DNA of 12,389 bases. It comes from Acidobacteriaceae bacterium. Lineage in GTDB: Bacteria > Acidobacteriota > Terriglobia > Terriglobales > Acidobacteriaceae. The notes below the pieces were generated by a model that was not told where the DNA came from, searched no databases, and worked only from the letters and a program-made list of their open reading frames with translations. The translations under genes were made by a program, and so were the position numbers. Shown here piece by piece: positions 7,269-12,389 of this stretch (position 1 is its first letter; every line of letters begins with the position of its first letter). The stretch covers positions 1 to 12,389 of the forward strand of contig JASHTU010000069.1 in NCBI GenBank assembly GCA_030040395.1, read 5' to 3'.

Positions 7269-7620
7269 TGCGAGGGCCGGGGGCGTCATGGTGGGGAGCG
7301 GAGCAGCGCCGTCATGACGCCCGCGGGCAGGTGGGTCGGGCAGGCTAAAAGGTGATGCGGAAGTTAGCCTGCATGGTGCGGCTGGCGGGCACGGCGGTGG
7401 AGATGTTGTTGTTGGTTTCCGCGTTGGGTCCTGTGCCGCAGGTGAATTCTCCGAAGGCGGGATCGCCGACCGTGTCGTCGAGACAGCCGTAAGAGTGCCG
7501 GTTGAAGATGTTGAAGGCGTCGAAGCGGAAGTGGAGCAAGACGCGCTCGGTGACGAGGGGAAAGGCCTTGCCGAATTGCAGATCCTCGTCCTCGTGGGCG
7601 AAGTTGCGCGCCCCGCCCAA
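7269..7620 (-). repeat. Right arm of the 352 bp near-perfect inverted repeat
   Basis: This is the reverse complement of 1-352, with two differences (7474, opposite 147; 7331, opposite 290). It covers the last 91 codons of the complete receptor gene and 76 bp beyond its stop. On the plus strand, the sequence left of 7269 is unrelated to what follows position 352, so the inner boundary is sharp. The outer boundary cannot be placed because the left copy is cut by the window edge. Confidence 0.95.
7281..7322 (-). terminator. Hairpin downstream of the complete receptor gene
   Basis: Same 10 bp stem and 22 nt loop as at 299-340, here starting 22 bp after the receptor stop codon on the minus strand. 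No T-run follows. Conservation in both copies is part of the repeat and so does not by itself show selection. Confidence 0.4.
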
Positions 7621-10600
7621 TAATCGCGGAGCGTTGCCAAAGGTGTAGTTGGGGGCCTGGGTAAAGGCGCCGGGATTGATGATCCGGCTTTGCCCGAAGA
7701 CATAGCCGCCGCCATGGCCGTTGTAGCTCTTCAAAGCGACGCCGGGAGCGACATTGGGCCGCGCCTGGGCGCCGGTGGCGGCGCCGGCGAAGGTGCCCGG
7801 GGTCCAGCCGGTCTCGGTTACGAAGAGGGGGAAGCCGGTCGAATAGCTGTCGATTCCGCCTATCGTCCATCCGCCCACGATCAGGTCCAGAGCCTTGTTG
7901 TCGTTGGCCAGGTATTTGCGGTGCTGTCCGAAAGGCAGGTCGTAGGTGTAGGCGATCTTGGCGATCTGCGGCTGGTCGAATTCGCTATAGGACTTTTCGT
8001 CCTTGGGATTGTCGGGGTCGTAGAGTCCGGCCGGCGAGCCTCCGTTCCAGGCCTCCTGGGGAGCGTAATCGGAATCGGCGTCGGTGAGGTTCTTCGACCA
8101 AGTATAGTTGGCCAGCACCGTCAAGCCGGCCCCGTAGCGCTTGGTGAGCCGGATTTGCAAGGCGTCGTAGGTGTAGTTGCCCCAGGGGTTGGGGCTCATG
8201 GAAGTGTCCAGGTCTTCGGTCTGGTACTGCGGGAAGGGCCGCATCGCCTGAGCCACCGTGGCCTCGCCGCCAAAGTCGCTCAGGAAGTTCGAGTAGGGTA
8301 TGGGCACAGCCGGTTGGCCGGCGCAGGCCGGGTTGGTGGACTGCTGGGTGACCAGCACCGCCAGGCAGGGACCGTAGGATGTTGCGGAGTCCTGCAGCAC
8401 GTTGGGATCCTTGAGCAAAGCCTGCAGGTGGCCGCCGTGATTGCCCACGTAGGCCAGGTCGATGAGCCACTGGCCGGGCAACTGCCGCTGAATATCCAGG
8501 GTCCAGTTCTGCACCATGCCCGGGCGGGCCTGGCGGCTGGGCAGCATGACCGGGCCGCCGGTGGCCGCGCCGCCGCCTCCGTTCAGCCCGTTGAGGGCGG
8601 TGGGAGTGATGACGGGCGGGGGCACGCCGGGATAACTCGCCACCTGGCTGGGAATGACGGCCGGGGTCTGCTGGTTGGTTTGCGCCGGCCACTTATACCC
8701 GGGCGCGAAGAACCCGGCGCTATCCGTGTTGGCGAAGTTCGACACTTTGAGCGGGGTGTAGTAAATGCCGTAAGCGGCGCGCACCACGGTCTTGTTATCC
8801 ACCTGGTAGATCATGCCCAGCCGCGGTCCCCACGAGCCCCAGTAGTGGTTCATGGGGCTGCAGCGGCCATCGCGGCCCGTGCCCGAGCCCTGAAATTCCA
8901 TGGCCCCGGGCAGATTGTCGGCCCCCGGGTTGGGCAGGGTGAAATTGACCTGCGAGGAGCGGCACTGCGCCTCCTGGACCGGGTCGGGAATTTCGTAGCG
9001 CAGGCCGGCGTTCATGGTCAGCTTGGGACTGAGCTTCCAGTCGTCCTGCCCGTAGAAGTCCCAGTAGCGGGCGCGCATGCTGGCCAGGGACGGTCCGCCG
9101 ATGGTCCCCGTGCTGGCCGCGCCCAGAAACAGCGAAACCGCGCCCAAACCGGAGTTGGGGTCGATAGGCTGGCCGGTGGTGGGGTTGTTGCCCGCCGAGG
9201 TCAGCACATTGGTGAAGCTGAAGTCGGCCGCGGCGTTGCTGTAGTAGTAGGCGCTGAATCCCTGCCGCCGGTGCCCCATCCCGAATTGCAAGGTGTGATT
9301 GCCCTTGATCCAGGTCAGGGCTTCGTCGAACTCATAACTGTTGTCGGTAAAGCGGCCGAGGTCGCCGGGAGGAACCGGGATGCTGCCCACTCCGTATTGC
9401 GTGCCCATGTTGGGGATCAGGATGTCTTCAAAGTCCCCATGAAAGTCGAGCTTGCTCTCCCACTGCCCCACCCCGTCCGGCCCCTCCTCGATGCGGAAGC
9501 GGCGCGTGTAGCCGAAGTTCAGGTGATTGACCAGGTGCTGATTGATGGTCCAGTCTTCCACCAGCCGCGCATAGTGCGTGGTGGTGCTGCCAAAGTCGTT
9601 GGTGAACAGCTTGCCGTAAGAATAAATATCGGCCACCGGCATGTCGGCCTGGGAGTAACTGCCATAGAGCTTGTTGTTCTGCCCCAGGTTCTGATCGATG
9701 CGCACCGAATAGAGGTCGTTGTTCACCGGCGCCGACAGCGTGTAGTTCAGGTTATCGTAAGGCTGATTCTGATTGGTGGCCACAGGAAGAAGAGGAATGA
9801 AGTTCTTGGCCATCGGGTCCAGCCGCGAGAGCGGAATCTGGTTGTTGAGAAATGGCTGGCAGGGACTGCCCAGATTAGCCCCCGAACAGGTGGTGTAGTC
9901 GTAAATCTGCCGTCCCGCATAGGGGGTGCCGGCCACGTTCTGGTTGGGCAGCACCGCCGAGAAATCCCCGTTCTGCCACATGGCGTTGGTGGGCACCGAG
10001 GTGGTGTTGTGGGCGATGGAGACGAAGCGGAAACCTTCGTAGTTGAAAAACCAGAAGGTCTTGCCGCGCCCGTCGTAGAGCTTGGGAATAAACACCGGAC
10101 CGCCGCCGAAACCGCCAAAGTCGTTCTGCGTGTCCACCGCGCGGGAGTTGCCGAGATGGTTGGCCTGCCAGGTGTTGGCGTCAAACACCGCGTTCTTCAA
10201 CAGGTCGTAGACGCCGCCATGGAACTGATCGCTCCCGCCCCGCGTGGCCACGTTCACAAACCCGCCCCCGGTGCGCCCGAATTGCGCCGCGAAGGTGCTG
10301 GTCTGCACGTTGAATTCGGTGATCGCCTCCACGCTGACGCCGAAGTTCCACTGGTAATTGGGCGAGGCCAGCGAGATCGAGGCCCCATCCAGCAGCACGT
10401 CCGCGCTGCCCGTCCCCCCGCCGTTCAGCTTGAAGCTGGACTGCGACTGCGGATTGCCCGACGAGTCGCCCTCGAAGCCCGGCGACAGCTCGATGAACTG
10501 CAAGGGGCTGCGCACGATCCCGCTGAAGTTCAACGGCAGCTGCTGGATCATGGTGGGCGAAACGATGGTGGACACATCCGAGCTTTCCGTCTGCAACTGC

Positions 10601-10998
10601 TGGGTGTTGGCGTTGACCGTCACCTCCTGGGTCGCTGCTCCCACCTGCAGGGTGGCGTTGGCCGTGGTCGTGGTCCCCACCGAGATGACGATCCCCGATT
10701 GCACTTCGTCGCGGAAGCCGGAATCCGAGATCCTGAGCGAGTAGGCGCCGACGGCCACCTGGGGGAAGATATAGCGCCCGTCGCTGTTGGTGACCGACGA
10801 GTAACTGGTCTTGGATTCCACGTTGGTCAACGTGACGGACGCATTGGGAAGCACCGCTCCGCGCGGATCGGTGACCGTTCCCGCCAGCGACCCTCCTCCG
10901 GCCTGCGCCCAGCTGAGCGTTGCCGCCATACCTAACATGCCTATAACTGGCAGCCAACCAAACCGCATCCTCTTCTTTATTGCATATGCGTGAGCCAA
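7345..10998 (-). CDS. Oar-like TonB-dependent receptor with N-terminal carboxypeptidase-regulatory-like domain
   Basis: A 1217-residue outer-membrane protein. Residues 1-33 form a signal peptide (KKRMRFGWLPVIGMLG...SWAQA). About 34-128 is a carboxypeptidase-regulatory-like beta-sandwich (GSLAGTVTDPRGAVLPNASV, NSDGRYIFPQVAVGAYSL). About 138-255 is the plug domain (QQLPLN, DVLLDGASI, FGRTGGGFVNVATRGG). The remainder is a large beta-barrel ending ANFRITF. Such receptors use TonB/ExbBD energy to import large or complexed substrates, or act in protein export like myxobacterial Oar; the ligand is unknown. No obvious TonB box is seen. I prefer a TTG start at 10998 because AAAGGAGG lies 6 nt upstream; ATG at 10968 has no properly spaced site. 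The open frame runs up to 11154, but that extension has no signal-peptide logic. The gene looks richer in GC than its neighbours. Its 3' end is duplicated in inverted orientation at 1-352. Confidence 0.92.
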   Translation of the reverse strand: MAHAYAIKKRMRFGWLPVIGMLGMAATLSWAQAGGGSLAGTVTDPRGAVLPNASVTLTNVESKTSYSSVTNSDGRYIFPQVAVGAYSLRISDSGFRDEVQSGIVISVGTTTTANATLQVGAATQEVTVNANTQQLQTESSDVSTIVSPTMIQQLPLNFSGIVRSPLQFIELSPGFEGDSSGNPQSQSSFKLNGGGTGSADVLLDGASISLASPNYQWNFGVSVEAITEFNVQTSTFAAQFGRTGGGFVNVATRGGSDQFHGGVYDLLKNAVFDANTWQANHLGNSRAVDTQNDFGGFGGGPVFIPKLYDGRGKTFWFFNYEGFRFVSIAHNTTSVPTNAMWQNGDFSAVLPNQNVAGTPYAGRQIYDYTTCSGANLGSPCQPFLNNQIPLSRLDPMAKNFIPLLPVATNQNQPYDNLNYTLSAPVNNDLYSVRIDQNLGQNNKLYGSYSQADMPVADIYSYGKLFTNDFGSTTTHYARLVEDWTINQHLVNHLNFGYTRRFRIEEGPDGVGQWESKLDFHGDFEDILIPNMGTQYGVGSIPVPPGDLGRFTDNSYEFDEALTWIKGNHTLQFGMGHRRQGFSAYYYSNAAADFSFTNVLTSAGNNPTTGQPIDPNSGLGAVSLFLGAASTGTIGGPSLASMRARYWDFYGQDDWKLSPKLTMNAGLRYEIPDPVQEAQCRSSQVNFTLPNPGADNLPGAMEFQGSGTGRDGRCSPMNHYWGSWGPRLGMIYQVDNKTVVRAAYGIYYTPLKVSNFANTDSAGFFAPGYKWPAQTNQQTPAVIPSQVASYPGVPPPVITPTALNGLNGGGGAATGGPVMLPSRQARPGMVQNWTLDIQRQLPGQWLIDLAYVGNHGGHLQALLKDPNVLQDSATSYGPCLAVLVTQQSTNPACAGQPAVPIPYSNFLSDFGGEATVAQAMRPFPQYQTEDLDTSMSPNPWGNYTYDALQIRLTKRYGAGLTVLANYTWSKNLTDADSDYAPQEAWNGGSPAGLYDPDNPKDEKSYSEFDQPQIAKIAYTYDLPFGQHRKYLANDNKALDLIVGGWTIGGIDSYSTGFPLFVTETGWTPGTFAGAATGAQARPNVAPGVALKSYNGHGGGYVFGQSRIINPGAFTQAPNYTFGNAPRLLGGARNFAHEDEDLQFGKAFPLVTERVLLHFRFDAFNIFNRHSYGCLDDTVGDPAFGEFTCGTGPNAETNNNISTAVPASRTMQANFRITF

Positions 10999-11473
10999 TG
11001 ACGGCCTCCTTTCCTCAATCACTGCGCCTTTTGCATGTGCGGTTTCAAACCATCGATGGAGTCGCGCCTGCTTCCCGGGTTTGACTTGCGCAACCTGGAC
11101 GCACCGCTGCGCCTCTAAGTCCGAAGACTCCTGTCCCCTTCGCTGTTGTCGCATAGTTCCAGATTGAACTGCCGACCCAGTGTGTCCCTGCTGCTAGTTG
11201 TTTAGCTTTAGCCGCGCGCAACGACCGCTGTCAAGGAATTTTTTGATGCGCAGTTCCGATGTGAACTCTGCCGCCCCCGCATGAAACCCCGCCCCGCACC
11301 CCGCCCGAAGGCTACGAACCCGACTTGCTCAACTTCGCCCTCCCCATCCTCCGCGGCAGACCCGCTCCCGTCGTCCACTACGTCCCCCTTGGGTTCATCG
11401 GCAAACACACCCTCCTCCATCGCTCCTGCAAAAACCCCTCCAACCGGCGAAAAACACGCGAGTTTACTTTCGC
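10999..11473. other. Spacer of about 475 bp upstream of the receptor gene
   Basis: It lies between the oxidoreductase stop (11474) and the receptor start (10998), both on the minus strand, and should hold the receptor promoter. I could not pick a convincing -35/-10 pair. The plus strand from about 11270 to 11460 is strongly C-rich and therefore open in several frames, none with a recognisable protein. No RNA gene was recognised. Confidence 0.5.
11005..11012 (-). promoter_or_regulatory. Strong Shine-Dalgarno site fixing the receptor's TTG start
   Basis: AAAGGAGG on the minus strand, followed by a 6 nt spacer and TTG (10998-10996). It is one of the best ribosome sites in the window and supports the rare start codon over the ATG ten codons later. 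Confidence 0.7.
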
Positions 11474-12389
11474 TCAACCGCTGACATCTGCCCAAGCCCT
11501 CATTGCAGCGCTTTCAAGCACCGCATCTTGAATACGCAGTTGCCTTATTCCATCCGCGAATGTCGGATATTCGACCGCCGCTCCACGATCCGCCACGGTC
11601 CGGTAGAAGCTGCGAAAAATCTGCTTGAATGTATCGTCGTATCCCTCGCTGTGCCCTCCGGGCAACTCCGCATATCGCCGGGCTTGCTCCCTCATCAGCG
11701 ATGGGTCCTTAATCAGCACCTCATTTGCGCAATTCCGATTACCGATCCATAGCTCATCCGGCCGTTCGGCTGTCCATGCCGCCGACGCCTTCGTCCCATA
11801 AACCTCGATTGAAAGATAGTTCTTTCGCCCCGCTGATACCTGGCTCGCCGTCATCGCTCCTCTGGCGTCCTCTCCCATGCGAAACATCACCGAGCAAAAA
11901 TCTTCTGTGTTGACTGAGACCTCGCTGTAATCTTCCCCCTGTAAAGTCTTTCCGGCGAAGGTTTCAACAGAGTGTTTGGGTTTCTTGCGAGTTTTGTGAA
12001 ACGTTTCGAGCTCCGCGCACAGCGATGTTATCCGCAACCCGCTGACGTATTCCGCCAGGTCGCACCAATGGGTTCCAATGTCCGCAAATACGCGGGAAGG
12101 GCCAGACTCGATTCGCCAATTCCAGTCGGTGTCATAGAGCAGCCAGTCCTGCGAATAGGTTCCTTGAACAATTTGAATCGCGCCGAACTCGCCCGCCTCA
12201 CGCATCCGCAGCATGTTCTGCACCTGCGGATAGAAGCGAATGTTATAAAGAACGCAGTTTGCCAGCTCCATTTGCGCGGCAAACTCTACCATTGTCGCGG
12301 CCTCAGCAACAGTGCCGGCCAAGGGCTTTTCGCATGCAACATGTTTGCCCGCCGACAGCGCCGCGCTGACCATATGGCAATGCAAGGAA
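11474..12389 (-). CDS. Gfo/Idh/MocA-family oxidoreductase (partial, N-terminus off window)
   Basis: At least 304 codons of a gene that continues past the right edge; the stop is TGA at 11476-11474. The visible part begins SLHCHMVSAALSAGKHVACEKPLA, the conserved end of the Rossmann fold, with the EKP motif whose Lys is usually catalytic. VFADIGTHWCDLAEYVSGL gives the Asp/His pair of the active site. The C-terminal part has the family's beta-sheet domain (LSIEVYGTKASAAW) and the closing helix region YPTFADGIRQLRIQDAVLESA. The NAD(P)-binding glycine motif should lie just outside the window, so total length would be near the usual 370-390 residues. These enzymes oxidise or reduce sugars, inositols or related compounds in the cytoplasm; the exact substrate is not readable. 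It lies on the same strand as the receptor gene, but a spacer of 475 bp separates them, so one operon is doubtful. Confidence 0.9.
   Translation of the reverse strand, partial: SLHCHMVSAALSAGKHVACEKPLAGTVAEAATMVEFAAQMELANCVLYNIRFYPQVQNMLRMREAGEFGAIQIVQGTYSQDWLLYDTDWNWRIESGPSRVFADIGTHWCDLAEYVSGLRITSLCAELETFHKTRKKPKHSVETFAGKTLQGEDYSEVSVNTEDFCSVMFRMGEDARGAMTASQVSAGRKNYLSIEVYGTKASAAWTAERPDELWIGNRNCANEVLIKDPSLMREQARRYAELPGGHSEGYDDTFKQIFRSFYRTVADRGAAVEYPTFADGIRQLRIQDAVLESAAMRAWADVSG

Noticed and set aside
1..7620. The whole segment as a composite transposon with receptor ends as inverted repeats
   Set aside because: No transposase or integrase is present. The repeats are coding sequence of a receptor, not insertion-sequence ends, and no target-site duplication can be seen.
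7690..10935. A 1081-codon open frame on the plus strand, opposite the receptor gene
   Set aside because: Its protein is low-complexity, rich in Gly, Val, Arg and His, with no domain. It is open because the GC-rich receptor gene avoids the codons whose complements are stops. The minus-strand receptor is unmistakable.
10999..11154. N-terminal extension of the receptor frame to an ATG at 11154
   Set aside because: It would bury the signal peptide behind about 50 polar residues. The TTG at 10998 has a strong, well-spaced ribosome site.
11208..11531. Several short frames in the spacer right of the receptor (minus 11495-11208; plus 11281-11484 and 11265-11531)
   Set aside because: They overlap one another on both strands in a C-rich tract and have biased composition. 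The longest ones also run into the oxidoreductase 3' end. I recognise no protein in any of them.

Overview
The window most likely comes from an Acidobacteriota genome (soil or sediment type). This is inferred from the mix of genes: a 1.2 kb-codon Oar-like TonB-dependent receptor that starts with a carboxypeptidase-regulatory-like domain, a second copy of the end of such a receptor, and two large secreted TPR-repeat proteins. No rRNA or marker gene is present to confirm it. The DNA is moderately GC-rich, and the receptor gene looks clearly richer in GC than the metabolic genes in the middle.

Layout. Positions 1-276 (+) are the last 91 codons of a TonB-dependent receptor whose body lies off the left edge. 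It is followed by a two-gene operon (+) of exported TPR proteins (476-2353 and 2350-3897, ATGA overlap). After a roughly 400 bp spacer comes a transaldolase-family gene (4301-5401, +). This converges on a minus-strand pair: a five-helix DMT/YdcZ (DUF606) transporter (7036-6587) followed by an aldo/keto reductase (6530-5556). Next is the complete Oar-like receptor (10998-7345, -), then a spacer of about 475 bp, then the C-terminal 304 codons of a Gfo/Idh/MocA oxidoreductase (-) cut by the right edge.

The most striking structure is an inverted repeat. Positions 1-352 are the reverse complement of 7269-7620, with only two mismatches that I can find (positions 147 and 290). It covers the last 91 codons of the receptor plus 76 bp of downstream DNA that includes a 10 bp-stem hairpin, and it runs off the left edge. 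The window is therefore flanked by two convergent, nearly identical receptor 3' ends enclosing a 6.9 kb segment (353-7268). Recombination between them could invert that segment and swap which genes lie downstream of each receptor; it could equally reflect gene conversion, recent duplication or an assembly join.

How the genes may work together. The receptor(s) and TPR proteins would form a cell-envelope module: an outer-membrane barrel for uptake of a large or complexed substrate, with exported TPR scaffolds beside the left copy. The transaldolase-like enzyme, aldo/keto reductase, small transporter and Gfo/Idh/MocA oxidoreductase all fit carbohydrate or small-carbonyl metabolism, but the sequence gives no specific substrate. 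The transaldolase-like protein differs from classical transaldolase at three active-site positions. I see no CRISPR array, transposase, tRNA or rRNA. I did not find a clear novel defence or mobile system; the inverted receptor ends are the best lead.
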